A stretch of DNA of 64,000 nucleotides from Planctomycetota bacterium (GTDB taxonomy: Bacteria; Planctomycetota; SZUA-567): contig JAIRTL010000097.1 of assembly GCA_031254915.1 (NCBI GenBank), forward strand, positions 1 to 64,000, given 5' to 3'. Position numbers and translations under genes: made by a program. The notes beneath the pieces were generated by a model, which worked only from the letters and a program-made list of their open reading frames with translations, did no database searches and was not told the origin of the DNA. Below are positions 27,256 to 36,082 of this stretch, one piece after another. Position 1 is the first letter of the stretch. Every line of letters starts with the position of its first letter.

Positions 27256-27873
27256 TCATTTCCGCGCGACGACGCAGAGGCAGCGGTTGTCCGCGATCTC
27301 CCCGGAGTCGACATGCGCGAAGCCGGCCGTTTCCAGCGCGGCGGCGAATTCCTCCGGGCTGTACAGATTGAGCCGCAGAACATCCATGCGTTCCGGTTCG
27401 TTGACGATGCGGTCGCCGTCCCGCCAGGCGTCGGCGAGGATGGCGAACCGTCCGCCCGGCTTCAGCGTCCGGAAGATCCGCGCATAGCATTCCTCCACCC
27501 TGTCCCAGAAATACACCGTTTCGATCGCCGTCGCGATCGTGAACATTTCGTCGGCGAACGGCATGGCGAGAACGTCCGAGCGCAGGACAACCACCCCGCC
27601 TGCGCGCACCGCGTCCCGGTTGAACCCGGTCGCCTTCTCCACGGAGACCTCCGAATAGTCCACGCCGTACGCTTTCGCGCCGCGTTTCGCGAAAAGGGAC
27701 AGCGCGAGGCCGCCGCCGCAGCCGACGTCGAGCGCGACGTCGCCCTTTCCCGGCCGCAACACCTCCATAAGGGCGGCGGTTATCCCGGCATGGCCGGCGT
27801 ACATCTTTTCTATCGCCACTTTTCCCGCTTCGCCGACAGGCTTGCGGTAATTCGGCAACAACCCTTCCGACAC
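27256..27873 (-). CDS. Class I SAM-dependent methyltransferase (type 11)
   Basis: 205 residues from GTG at 27873, with GGGGAG upstream. SAM-binding motif I is VALDVGCGGGLALSLFAKRG, motif II YGVDYSE, then SDVLAMPFADEMF and the RTLKPGGRFAILAD motif. Similar to small-molecule or quinone-type methyltransferases, but the substrate cannot be inferred. It lies upstream of the kinase gene on the same strand, with 183 bp between, and diverges from the lipoprotein genes. Confidence 0.85.
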   Translation of the reverse strand: MSEGLLPNYRKPVGEAGKVAIEKMYAGHAGITAALMEVLRPGKGDVALDVGCGGGLALSLFAKRGAKAYGVDYSEVSVEKATGFNRDAVRAGGVVVLRSDVLAMPFADEMFTIATAIETVYFWDRVEECYARIFRTLKPGGRFAILADAWRDGDRIVNEPERMDVLRLNLYSPEEFAAALETAGFAHVDSGEIADNRCLCVVARK

Positions 27874-28130
27874 GGCTTTCTCCCCGCCCGGCGTCCGTCT
27901 TCACGAAGCGCGGGGCGCCGGCGCCCCGCTTCGGCCAGTCTACCATTTCCGGTTCCCGTTGTCACGGTTGAAGTTGTACCGAACTATTCCGCGCATCCGG
28001 CCCATAAATCCTTCAGAACGTCCGCATCCCGTACCGATAAAGAGGGAAGATGCTTTTTCGCGCCCGCATCCCCCGCGCACGGCGGGGCCGAGCCGGGCGC
28101 GGCTGCGGGTTTATGCACTGGAGGACTTTC

Positions 28131-29546
28131 GTGACGAAGAGACTCGTTCCCGCCATCGCGGCGGCGGCGGTTTTGATCGCGTCGGGCGGCTGTTTCCCAC
28201 GGAACGCCGGCGAGGAGCACCGGTCCGGCGGTCCCGCCGGCGGCTACAACGAAGCGCCGAAAAACTCCCGGTGGCCGCAGATGGGCTGGAACCGGAGCGA
28301 CAAGAAGGAACGGCTCGACGGCGTTCCTCGGGAAGACAACCCGATGTACCCGCACATGCCCGTCTACGGCAAGGACTACAACCCCTTCGCCTCCGGGACG
28401 GGCGCGCTCGACGGCGACTGGAAATACGGCGAGAAATATCCCGACATGGATCCCGCCAACCCGATCCAGAAGGAACAGATGGGCGTCGAATACCAGCCGC
28501 GCAATTGGGTCGAGAGCATGTACAACCCCAACTCCCTCGGGCTTCGCCTCCACGGCGCCGGGCTTATCAACGGCCTTACGCAGAATACCTTCGCCGAGGC
28601 CGGCGGCGACCACAACGTCAGCCTCGACCCGACGGGCAAAACCATGTTTTTCTCGACGACGCGCATGTCGAAGAACCCGAAGCTCGCCATGCAGGACGTG
28701 GACGGCAAGGCCTGGACGCTCCTCACCGACGACACCATGGCCGACATGATGCCCTCCGTCTCGCCGGACGGCCGCTGGCTGGCGTGGTGCTCGAACCGCT
28801 ACGGCAACTGGAGCCTGCTCATGCGCGAGCTTGACGCGCCCTCGGGGTCGTCCCCGAAGCAGCTCACCCGCACTCCGGACGACGACATTCATCCGAGCTG
28901 GTCGCCGGATTCCGAATTCGTCGCCTTCAGCCGCTTCAACTCGATGGACGGCCTCTGGCAGATCTGGGTCATGGACGTGCGCAAGAAAACCTTCACCGCG
29001 ATCACGGAAGGCCTGTTCCCGGCGTTCTGTCCGGTCGTGAAAAAGCGGAACGCCGCCGGCGGCCCGGTCTACACCATCGCCTACCAGCGCCACCGCCAGC
29101 GCGACGTCCCCTGGTTCAGCATCTGGACGATCGACATGACCGTGCGCGAGAACGGACGGATCGAGGCGATCGGTTCGCCGAAGGAGATCGTCTCCAGCAA
29201 CGACTGGGCGGCGATCACCCCGGCCTGGTCGCCGACGGGCGACTACCTCGCCTTCGCCTCCGTGAGGAAGTCGCCGCTGTCCGAGATGCAGGCGCGCATC
29301 TACCGCGCCGACGACGTCTGGGCGGTCAAGATCGACGGCACGGACCTCACGCAGATCACCGACCACCCGGCCCCCGACTGGTATCCCTTCTGGGCCAAGG
29401 AGGAAGGCAGCCCGATCGGGAGGATTTACTTCACCTCGAGCCGCAAGGGGAATCCGACCGTCTGGAGCGTGCGCCCGCTCATGCCCGGCATGCTCCACGA
29501 CCTCCAGCTCGAGGCGGAGGCGGCGAGGGAAGAGCGGTTCTATTAG
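28131..29546 (+). CDS. TolB-like beta-propeller lipoprotein
   Basis: 471 residues from GTG at 28131, chosen because GGAGG lies 6 nt upstream and the signal peptide then begins normally. ATGs at 28050 and 28113 are alternatives. The signal ends in a lipobox (LIASGGC), so the protein is probably a lipid-anchored periplasmic or outer-membrane protein. A low-complexity Pro/Asn/Gly-rich linker (about 25-110) follows. The rest has TolB/PD40 propeller blades, e.g. SVSPDGRWLAWCS near 209, SWSPDSEFVAFSR near 256 and AWSPTGDYLAFAS near 364. Not a canonical TolB, since tol/pal genes are absent. A second lipoprotein gene follows in the same direction, 125 bp on. Confidence 0.78.
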   Translation: MTKRLVPAIAAAAVLIASGGCFPRNAGEEHRSGGPAGGYNEAPKNSRWPQMGWNRSDKKERLDGVPREDNPMYPHMPVYGKDYNPFASGTGALDGDWKYGEKYPDMDPANPIQKEQMGVEYQPRNWVESMYNPNSLGLRLHGAGLINGLTQNTFAEAGGDHNVSLDPTGKTMFFSTTRMSKNPKLAMQDVDGKAWTLLTDDTMADMMPSVSPDGRWLAWCSNRYGNWSLLMRELDAPSGSSPKQLTRTPDDDIHPSWSPDSEFVAFSRFNSMDGLWQIWVMDVRKKTFTAITEGLFPAFCPVVKKRNAAGGPVYTIAYQRHRQRDVPWFSIWTIDMTVRENGRIEAIGSPKEIVSSNDWAAITPAWSPTGDYLAFASVRKSPLSEMQARIYRADDVWAVKIDGTDLTQITDHPAPDWYPFWAKEEGSPIGRIYFTSSRKGNPTVWSVRPLMPGMLHDLQLEAEAAREERFY

Positions 29547-29559
29547 CCATCCGCCCGCC

Positions 29560-29613
29560 GTCCGGCCCATGAGCCGGAACGGCGGGCGTTGCGCGACCCG
29601 GTTCGCGCAACGC
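29560..29613 (+). terminator. Tandem hairpins between the two lipoprotein genes
   Basis: Two adjacent stems: CCCGCCGTCCGGC paired with GCCGGAACGGCGGG (one bulge), then GCGTTGCGCGA/TCGCGCAACGC (29586-29613) with a 6-nt loop. There is no T-run. These may attenuate or protect the upstream message rather than end it fully. Confidence 0.4.
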
Positions 29614-29671
29614 CCCGGGATGCGGAACGGATACGAAGCGGCTGAATAATCCTTTACGGGACGACACACTG

Positions 29672-31036
29672 ATGACGCAGGCATCCCACCCGCGGCGATC
29701 GGGCCGCGCCGCGATGCGGTTCGCGCCTCTGGCGCTGGCCCTGGCCGTTGCGGCCGGCGGCTGCGTCGAGGGCAGGCACATCGCGGCCACGCTGGGCTCG
29801 AAATCGAAGCCGTACCAGGAATTCCTCGAGGATCCGGTCGCCCTCACCACCATCAAGACGATAGCCGTCTTCCCGTTCGAAAACCGCGCCCCGCAGCCGG
29901 GCTTCGATTCCGAGGCGTTCGCGAACAAGCTCGCCAACCAGCTCGCCGCCCAGGGGAAGGTGCGGGTGCTGTATCCCCGGGACATTCTCGAATTCGCCGC
30001 GCGCGAAAACCGGGCCGCGCGCCGCCACAACGCCGACCTGAAGGAAAAGATCGCCTTCGGCCTGCACACGCCCGAATTGGAGCCGGACGACGGCTTCGCG
30101 CCGGCCTCCGCCGACGGGGAAATCCGCCCGCGCCAGTATTACGACCCGATCAGGAACGTCGACGAGGCGGTGAAGCTTGCCCGGCGCGCCAAGGCGGACG
30201 CCGTCATCATGGGCGAGGTCTCCGACTTCGACCCCTATATGCGGCCGCGGATCTCCCTCACCATGCGCCTCGTCGCCACCGGCAACTCCGACACCGCCGC
30301 CAAGGCGATCGCCGAACTGACCCAGTGGGGCGTGCCCCGGCCGACGTCGAGCGCCAGGGGCGTCATTTACGTCAGGCAGGAGACGTTCGACAGTTCTTTC
30401 GGCAACATCGGCCTCGAAGTGTCGAAATACGGCCGCACCCGCCTCAACGAGCACCACCCCTACGGGACCGAGGTCTTCGTCCGCAGCATGACCCACTACT
30501 ACGACGTCGTCGCCAACCAGCTCGCCTCCGCCTACGTCGAGGCGCGCAAGAAGGCGATCGCCGAAGCGGAGGACCGCGCCCGGAAGGAGGCGAAGGACAA
30601 CCAGCGCGACCAGGACGCGGCCGTCCGGCGCATCGCCATGATGATGGAACGCGACGCCCGCATTCCGGACTTCGAGACGGACCGGTACGGCGAAGCCTAT
30701 TTCGATCAGGCGTTCGCCGACAAGCAGGCGCTTCTCGCCGCGAACAACGGCGACAAACGCATCCAATCGTGGCGGACGGACGGAAGGGCGCTCCGCCCCG
30801 CGTCGGCCGCCGAACGCCAGGCCAGGGATTCGCGCATCCCGGAGAACGAGCGCGGGCGGGGGCTCGAGGGGTATCCCGCGTTCGTCGATTCCGGTTTTCC
30901 CGACGCCGACCTGATGATGGAGCGAAATCTCGGCGACAACCGCGACCGAAGCTGGCGTCCGGACTACTACAACCACGCCAATCCGCAAAAATCCGCCCCG
31001 CTTTACGGACCGGGCGAATATCGCGGCGACGGCTGA
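29672..31036 (+). CDS. Lipoprotein with CsgG/LpoB-like N-terminal fold, unknown function
   Basis: 454 residues. N-terminal signal with lipobox ALAVAAGGC, so lipid-anchored. Residues about 55-115 and 165-215 have the CsgG/LpoB/DUF799-like alternation (KTIAVFPFENRA, then FANKLANQLAAQGKVRVLYPRDI, later ADAVIMGEVSDFDPY). These proteins often sit at the outer membrane in export or cell-wall complexes. A helical charged stretch (about 285-330, rich in Arg, Ala, Glu) and a polar, probably disordered C-terminus follow. No specific family is recognised. The ATG is at 29672; ATG at 29714 inside the basic leader is an alternative. Probably cotranscribed with the TolB-like lipoprotein. Confidence 0.65.
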   Translation: MTQASHPRRSGRAAMRFAPLALALAVAAGGCVEGRHIAATLGSKSKPYQEFLEDPVALTTIKTIAVFPFENRAPQPGFDSEAFANKLANQLAAQGKVRVLYPRDILEFAARENRAARRHNADLKEKIAFGLHTPELEPDDGFAPASADGEIRPRQYYDPIRNVDEAVKLARRAKADAVIMGEVSDFDPYMRPRISLTMRLVATGNSDTAAKAIAELTQWGVPRPTSSARGVIYVRQETFDSSFGNIGLEVSKYGRTRLNEHHPYGTEVFVRSMTHYYDVVANQLASAYVEARKKAIAEAEDRARKEAKDNQRDQDAAVRRIAMMMERDARIPDFETDRYGEAYFDQAFADKQALLAANNGDKRIQSWRTDGRALRPASAAERQARDSRIPENERGRGLEGYPAFVDSGFPDADLMMERNLGDNRDRSWRPDYYNHANPQKSAPLYGPGEYRGDG

Positions 31037-31182
31037 ATGCGCCCTCCGGGAACGGCAAATGCAAAGCATAATAACGCCCAGGATATTTTACGTGGCATTA
31101 TACTGTCCACTAAAAAATTTAAGATTGAATTGAATATGTAGCTTGCATTCGGTTCGCCCAATTCATTTCGGAACCAATCCGC

Positions 31183-31220
31183 CGCCCGCGCCGTAAATTT
31201 TCCCGCGCGGGGCGTTTTTT
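31183..31220 (+). terminator. Intrinsic terminator after the lipoprotein genes
   Basis: Stem CGCCCGCGC with GCGCGGGGCG (one bulged base), a loop of about 13 nt, followed by TTTTTTC. It lies 150 bp after the stop of the second lipoprotein gene. Confidence 0.7.
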
Positions 31221-31396
31221 CTTGAAACCCGAGATAAAATCGAGTCTTATTATCTTATCAAGTGTATTATCGAGTGGACCGTTTACCGGCGGGTCCCGTC
31301 CCCGGGGGCATACAGGCACAGGGGGAGTTCCTTACCGCGTGTTGTCGGGAACGATCGGCCCCGTCTTGCGTCTTCGGGGCGGTCATGTCGCCCGAT

Positions 31397-31436
31397 ACGC
31401 GCAAAAGCGCTGGGTCGAGTATTCGCGAAAGCGCTG
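31397..31436 (+). repeat. Short repeat C1
   Basis: About 40 bp containing GGGTCGAGTATTCGCGAAAG followed by CGCTG, similar to C2 at 39553-39592. It is internally repetitive (CGCAAAAGCGCTG, then CGCGAAAGCGCTG). Lies about 70 bp upstream of the coiled-coil gene, as C2 lies about 45 bp upstream of rseP. Confidence 0.4.
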
Positions 31437-31506
31437 TTGGCGGCTTGAATCCGCCCGGCCGGCGCGGTCCGGTTTGGGCAGGCGCGGCCCCGGAGGGAGA
31501 TTTTCG

Positions 31507-34287
31507 ATGCGGGAAGACAATCGCGGCACGAACTGGCTCATCACGGCGGCGGCGGCGGTGATCGCCGTTATTTTCATCATCCTCTGGATCATGCGCGGGA
31601 GCGACGTGTCGCGGCTCAACCAGGAACTCCAGGCCGCGAAGCGGTCGGCGGAGGAGTCGACCGCCCGTCTCAAGGGCGACGTCAAGACGCTCCGGTCGGA
31701 AGTCGCGGCTGCGGTCGCCAAGGCGACCGACGCCGGGAAGTTGATCGCGGTCGAAAAAAGCCGCGCCGACGGCGCCGAGGCCGAGATCGCGAGAATATCC
31801 GGCAGCCAGATCGAACTCGCCGAGACGCGCCAGCGTCTGCGCGAGGCGGAGGAGCGCCTGAAGGAGGAGGAAGCGCGCGGCCGGGACGTGTCTTCGCGGC
31901 TCGAGGAGGCGCTCGGCGCCGTCGCCGCGACGCGGGACCGGATGGCCGGCCTCGAACAGACGAACCGCGAACTCGGCGACGCCTGGGACAGGGTGGCGGA
32001 ACTCGAGCAAACCCTCGCCGACGAACGCAACCGCGCCACGGATCTCAACCGCCGGCTGCAGGCCTCGGCGACGGTCATCGCCAGCGCCGAAAGCGACGCC
32101 GCCCTGCTTGCCCGCACCAACGACGAGCTCGCCGGCCTGCGGGTGCGGCTGTCCGGGGCCGAGAAGGCGATCGACGCGGAAAGGCGCCGCGCCGCCGAAC
32201 TCGGGGCCCGCCTCGACCGCTCGACCGCGTTGCTGGAAGAGGCGGAGCGGGAGCTCGCGACCGGCAAAAACGCGCGGGAACTGCTGACCCGCAGCGAAAT
32301 CGAGCTCGCCGACGCGCTCGCGGAGATAGAGCGCCTGCGTACGCCCGGCGCGGAAGTGCCGCCCGACAACGGCGAATCGGCGGCGAGCATCAACATCATG
32401 CTCCGCCAGCAGCGTGAACGCGCCGCCCAGGCCCACGAACGCGCGGCGGAGATCGCGCAACGGCTCAAGACGCTCGAGGCCGAGCTCGAGGCCGCGCGCC
32501 TCGAACAGGCCGCGAAGGACGAAAAGTCGGCCGCGGAAGCGAGAACTCTCGCCGCCGGGATCGAAGCGGCGCGCCGGACCATCCTCGAACGCGAACAGGC
32601 GGCGGAGCGCGCCGAGCGCGAATTCCAGGCCAGGCTCGAACAAGCCCGCGCCGAACTCGCCGAGCGCGAACGGATCGAATCGGAGGCCCGCCAATCCCTC
32701 GAGGAACGCATCGCCGAATTGCAGAACGACCTGGCGCTCGCCAACCAGACCCGCGAACAGGTCGCGGCCGAGCTTCGCGAACGCTATGAAAAGCGCCTGG
32801 CGGAAAGCCAGGGCGCGGCCGAGGCGGCGCGCGGCAGGCTGGAGGAAGTCGCGCGGCGCGAACAGGCGGCGCAGCGTCTGCGGGAAAATCTCCACGAACA
32901 GCTCGCCGCGGCGCAGAAGGCGCTTGCCGACCGGACGCGTCTCGCCGCCGGGGAAATGGCGTCCCTCGTCGAAGCGCGGGCGTCCCTGCAAATGGAAGTG
33001 CGCGCCGCCGGGGAACGCGAACGCGAACTCCAGGCGGGACTCGGCGAGGCGCGGCGCAGCCTCGCCGCGCGGGAAGAGGCGGCGCGGGCGGCGCGGGACG
33101 CGCTCAACGCCGAACTCGCCGGGCTCGGGGAGACTGTATCGGCGCTCGAAACGCAGATCGCCCGACTCAACCGCGAAAAAGGCGACCGGGAGCGCGAGCT
33201 TGACGGCCTGTCCCTGAAAGTGCGCGACCTCCAGATCGAGGTTGGCGAATACGCGGCGGTGTTCGGCGCCGAAAAACCGCGCGACGTCCGGCGGACGATC
33301 GACGGCTACCGGGGCAGGGTCGAGTCGCTCGGCGCGGAACTCGCCGACTCGAACCGGGCCAAGGCGGAAATCGAGAGGCAGCTCTCCCATATCCAGGCCC
33401 GGCTCGACCGCTACGTCGCTTTGCTCGACGGCGAAACGCCCGAGGCGGCGGCGCGCCGGATCAACAATCTGGAACGCCTTCTCGACGACCTCGAGGCCAC
33501 GCTCGCGCACTATAACGAGGCGCTCGGGGGCGAACCGCCGGAGGAGGTCGCGGCGGCCCTGCGCAGACTCGAAGCCGACGTCGACGACTATGGGCAGGCG
33601 TTCGGGTTCGAGCGTCCCGGCCGCTTCGTCGGCGAAATCGTCGACGCCATGGACCACAACCGCGCGCTGGTGCTGAACCTGGGCGCGAAGGACAGGGTCA
33701 GGGCGGGCATGAAGTTCGACGTCTACAGGAAAATCGGCGACCGCAACCGCTATATCGGCATGGTGCACGTCATCCGCGCCTACGAGGACACGTCGCTGGC
33801 GGTGGCGACGCTGCGGCGGGAAACGGTGATGGTGTGCCCGAAGACCGGCTTCGTCGTGCTCGAGCCCGGCGCGCGCTTCAGCCCGTTCGCCAGGGGCGGG
33901 GACGGCGAACCCCTGCCGCTCGTCGAGGACGGGACGATCGATACGATGACCGAAGCCCCCGGCATCGGCGACTTCGTCAACAACCCGTTTTACGATCCCG
34001 CCAGGCCCATGGTCTTCGCCGTGCATCCGGACGCGTCGGCGGACGGCGTCGACGGGAAAAAGGCTGTGGAACTGATCGGCGGCGTCGCGAAGGAATGGCC
34101 GACCGCGACGGCGGCCGATCACCGGGTCGTGCCCATGGACACGCTCGATTCCTGGCCGTCCGGCCGGGAAGGGCGGGGCGTCGTGAGTATCGACCACCTC
34201 CTGCGCTACTACGCGCCTCTGGGCGTGATCACGCCCCAGCCGGCGCCGCCTTGTCCCGATCCCGACTGCTTGCCCATCCGGCAATAG
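31507..34287 (+). CDS. Single-pass membrane protein with very long coiled coil
   Basis: 926 residues from ATG 31507 (GGAGGGAG upstream). Residues about 9-28 form one membrane segment, after a short basic tail. Residues about 33-640 are almost uninterrupted heptads rich in Ala, Glu, Arg and Leu, predicted to be coiled coil. Shorter helical segments with repeated E-P/Y-A-L-D/E patterns follow to about 710. The C-terminal part (about 715-800) is a compact domain containing ALVLNLGAKDRVRAGMKFDV, KIGDRNRYIGMVHV and AVATLRRE, like the C-terminal domain of other bacterial TM coiled-coil proteins. A Pro/Cys-rich tail ends the protein. Function unknown; a structural or envelope-spanning role is the obvious guess. 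The last 79 bp overlap the convergent acetyltransferase gene. Confidence 0.75.
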   Translation: MREDNRGTNWLITAAAAVIAVIFIILWIMRGSDVSRLNQELQAAKRSAEESTARLKGDVKTLRSEVAAAVAKATDAGKLIAVEKSRADGAEAEIARISGSQIELAETRQRLREAEERLKEEEARGRDVSSRLEEALGAVAATRDRMAGLEQTNRELGDAWDRVAELEQTLADERNRATDLNRRLQASATVIASAESDAALLARTNDELAGLRVRLSGAEKAIDAERRRAAELGARLDRSTALLEEAERELATGKNARELLTRSEIELADALAEIERLRTPGAEVPPDNGESAASINIMLRQQRERAAQAHERAAEIAQRLKTLEAELEAARLEQAAKDEKSAAEARTLAAGIEAARRTILEREQAAERAEREFQARLEQARAELAERERIESEARQSLEERIAELQNDLALANQTREQVAAELRERYEKRLAESQGAAEAARGRLEEVARREQAAQRLRENLHEQLAAAQKALADRTRLAAGEMASLVEARASLQMEVRAAGERERELQAGLGEARRSLAAREEAARAARDALNAELAGLGETVSALETQIARLNREKGDRERELDGLSLKVRDLQIEVGEYAAVFGAEKPRDVRRTIDGYRGRVESLGAELADSNRAKAEIERQLSHIQARLDRYVALLDGETPEAAARRINNLERLLDDLEATLAHYNEALGGEPPEEVAAALRRLEADVDDYGQAFGFERPGRFVGEIVDAMDHNRALVLNLGAKDRVRAGMKFDVYRKIGDRNRYIGMVHVIRAYEDTSLAVATLRRETVMVCPKTGFVVLEPGARFSPFARGGDGEPLPLVEDGTIDTMTEAPGIGDFVNNPFYDPARPMVFAVHPDASADGVDGKKAVELIGGVAKEWPTATAADHRVVPMDTLDSWPSGREGRGVVSIDHLLRYYAPLGVITPQPAPPCPDPDCLPIRQ

Positions 34288-34820
34288 CGGACCGGTCCGA
34301 TCTCGGCGTTCCCGATCATCGCGTAGCCAAGGCGTTCGTAAAGCGCCTTGGCTTTTTCTTTCCGCAGGTCGACGAGCAGGGAGGACCGCGCGAAGCCGCG
34401 GCGCGCGCCTTCTTCCTCCGCCGCCTTCATGAGGGCGCTGCCCGCGCCCTTGCCCCGGAAAGCGGGATCGACCGCCATGGTGCTCAGGTACCAGGTCCCC
34501 GGTTCGCCCTCGAAAAAGAGCTCCTTGATGTTTTCGCCGCGCGCGTTCACCGAGGCGAGGATGAGCAAATCAAGTTCCGGCTGGCTGTCCGCCGGGAACG
34601 CGAAGGCGGAGCCGACGGTCCGGCCGTCGATTTCGGCGACGAAGGCGTTGTCGATCGAATAGCGGTTCGACACGTCCGAGAGGATGAACTCGCGCAGCAC
34701 GCGCCCGGCCTTTTCGGGCTCGCGGTGGCCTGTGAAGAACGGTGTCATTTCCCCCTCGGCCATGTAGATGCAGCGCGCCATGGCGGGCGCGTCCCTGGCC
34801 TCGGCCTTGCGGATGATCAA
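34209..34820 (-). CDS. GNAT-family N-acetyltransferase
   Basis: 203 residues from TTG at 34820, with AAGGGGG upstream. The GNAT acetyl-CoA site is seen as YLSTMAVDPAFRGKGAGSALM, with the motif A pattern R-G-x-G-x-G/A. The C-terminal half has SSLLVDLRKEKAKALYERLGY. The last 20 or so residues (Gly/Ser-rich) read through the end of the convergent coiled-coil gene. Acyl acceptor unknown. It lies 30 bp downstream of ychF on the same strand, so the two are likely cotranscribed. Confidence 0.85.
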   Translation of the reverse strand: MIIRKAEARDAPAMARCIYMAEGEMTPFFTGHREPEKAGRVLREFILSDVSNRYSIDNAFVAEIDGRTVGSAFAFPADSQPELDLLILASVNARGENIKELFFEGEPGTWYLSTMAVDPAFRGKGAGSALMKAAEEEGARRGFARSSLLVDLRKEKAKALYERLGYAMIGNAEIGPVRYCRMGKQSGSGQGGAGWGVITPRGA

Positions 34821-34850
34821 CGTCGTCCCCCTTCCCTTCCGGAACCGCCC

Positions 34851-35930
34851 TCACTTGTTGAAGCGGACGACGACGATGTCGCCGTCCTTCACCACGTAAT
34901 CCTTGCCCTCGACGCGGAGCTTGCCGGCCTTGTGGACGGCCGCCTCCGACCCGAGTTCCATCAGGTCGCCGTAGGTCATCACCTCCATGCGGATGAAGCC
35001 CCGCTCCATGTCGGAATGGATCTTTCCCGCCGCCTGGGGCGCTTTGGAGCCGGCGGCGCAGGTCCAGACATGCACCTCCTTCGGTCCGGCGGTGATGAAG
35101 TTCACCAGGCCCAGCGTCCGGTAGGCGGCCCTGATCAACCGCTCCATCGACGATTCCTCGAGGCCGAGTTCGTCGAGGAAGGTGCGCTGGTCATCCGGGT
35201 CGAGCTGCGCGATGTCGGCCTCGTCGCGGCCGCAGACCGTCACCGCCTCCGCCCCTTCCGCCGCCGCCGTCGCGCGCAGCGCCGCGACGTGGGCGTTCCC
35301 GGCGTCGTCCGGCGTCCCGATGTTGGCGACGTACATCACCGGCTTCAGGGAAACGAGGTTGCAGTCGTAGACGCCCCGGATGTCGCGCTCCGACAGTTCG
35401 AGCTTTCGCGCCGGCACGCCGGAATCGAGGCCTTCCTTGACCTTTTCGCAGGCCGCGACGTCCCGCCTGGCGTCGGCGTCGCCGGTTTTCGCCTTCTTCG
35501 CCAGCCGGTCGAGCTTGTTCTGGAGCGTCTGCGCGTCGGCGACGACCATTTCGAGGTCGATCGTCTCGACGTCGCGGGCGGGATTCACCGATTCGTATTC
35601 GTGCGGGAGGTTCGGATCGTCGAAGCAGCGCGCGACGTGGATGACGGCGTCGACGTCCTTGATGTGGGCGAGAAGCTTGCCGCCGCGTCCGCCGCCGGCG
35701 GTGGAGCCGGCCTTGAGGCCGGGGATGTCCACGACCTCCATCTGCGCCGGGACCGTTTTCGGGGCGCTGTACATTTTCACCAACGGCTCGATGCGGCTGT
35801 CCGGAACCATGACGACGGCGCGGTTGGCCTCGTCCTTGCCGAAGCCGGCGGCGCCGGCGGCGGTGATGGCGTTGAAGACGGCGGTTTTGCCCACTCCGGG
35901 CAGGCCGACGATGCCGCAGGTGAAGCTCAT
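34851..35930 (-). CDS. ychF: Ribosome-associated ATPase/GTPase YchF (OBG family)
   Basis: 359 residues from ATG 35930, with AAAGGAAA upstream. Domain order is OBG-type nucleotide binding (1-230), a helical insertion and a C-terminal TGS domain. Walker A is GLPGVGKTAV (the usual form is GLPNVGKST). The G3 motif is VVDIPGLKAGS. The TGS part carries AAGKIHSDMERGFIRMEVM and YVVKDGDIVVVRFN. YchF proteins bind ATP in preference to GTP because the G4 motif is altered from NKxD, usually to NxxE. Here that region reads MYVANIGTPDD, a further deviation. It is conserved across bacteria and linked to ribosome function and stress. Confidence 0.95.
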   Translation of the reverse strand: MSFTCGIVGLPGVGKTAVFNAITAAGAAGFGKDEANRAVVMVPDSRIEPLVKMYSAPKTVPAQMEVVDIPGLKAGSTAGGGRGGKLLAHIKDVDAVIHVARCFDDPNLPHEYESVNPARDVETIDLEMVVADAQTLQNKLDRLAKKAKTGDADARRDVAACEKVKEGLDSGVPARKLELSERDIRGVYDCNLVSLKPVMYVANIGTPDDAGNAHVAALRATAAAEGAEAVTVCGRDEADIAQLDPDDQRTFLDELGLEESSMERLIRAAYRTLGLVNFITAGPKEVHVWTCAAGSKAPQAAGKIHSDMERGFIRMEVMTYGDLMELGSEAAVHKAGKLRVEGKDYVVKDGDIVVVRFNK

Positions 35931-36027
35931 CGCGTTTCCTTTATTGTTCGGGGGGCGGGGGGATATGAAGTCGTCCGCATGTCGCGCGAACCGATCTTTC
36001 TCCATGCGTTTCAATCCGTTCGGGGCT

Positions 36028-36056
36028 ATTATATACTGTGCAACGGCGCAGCGCAA
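36028..36056. promoter_or_regulatory. Overlapping divergent promoters of ychF and ribE
   Basis: On the minus strand TATAAT (36028-36033), a 17-base spacer and TTGCGC (36051-36056) serve ychF. On the plus strand TATACT (36032-36037) overlaps this -10 and could serve ribE, with a weak TTTCAA at -35 (36009-36014). The two -10 boxes share bases, so the genes may compete for polymerase. Confidence 0.6.
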
Positions 36057-36082
36057 GTTGACCCGGATGCTGGAGCTTCCCC

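Larger units (their letters stand above)
31037..31506. other. 470-bp intergenic region upstream of the coiled-coil gene
   Basis: The first 250 bp (31060-31290) are unusually AT-rich for this window. They contain a terminator (31183-31220) and promoter-like strings (TTGAAA at 31222-31227; TAAAAT at 31235-31240; TATTAT at 31248-31253), none with an ideal spacing. The last 200 bp are GC-rich and carry repeat C1. No gene seen. Confidence 0.55.

Noticed and set aside
27909-27928. Perfect GC palindrome GCGGGGCGCCGGCGCCCCGC region considered as terminator
   Set aside because: It lies between two divergent genes, has no loop and no T-run. It could be regulatory but nothing further supports this.
29560-29613. 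Full terminator between the two lipoprotein genes
   Set aside because: Strong stems but no T-run. I listed it at low confidence as a possible attenuator only.
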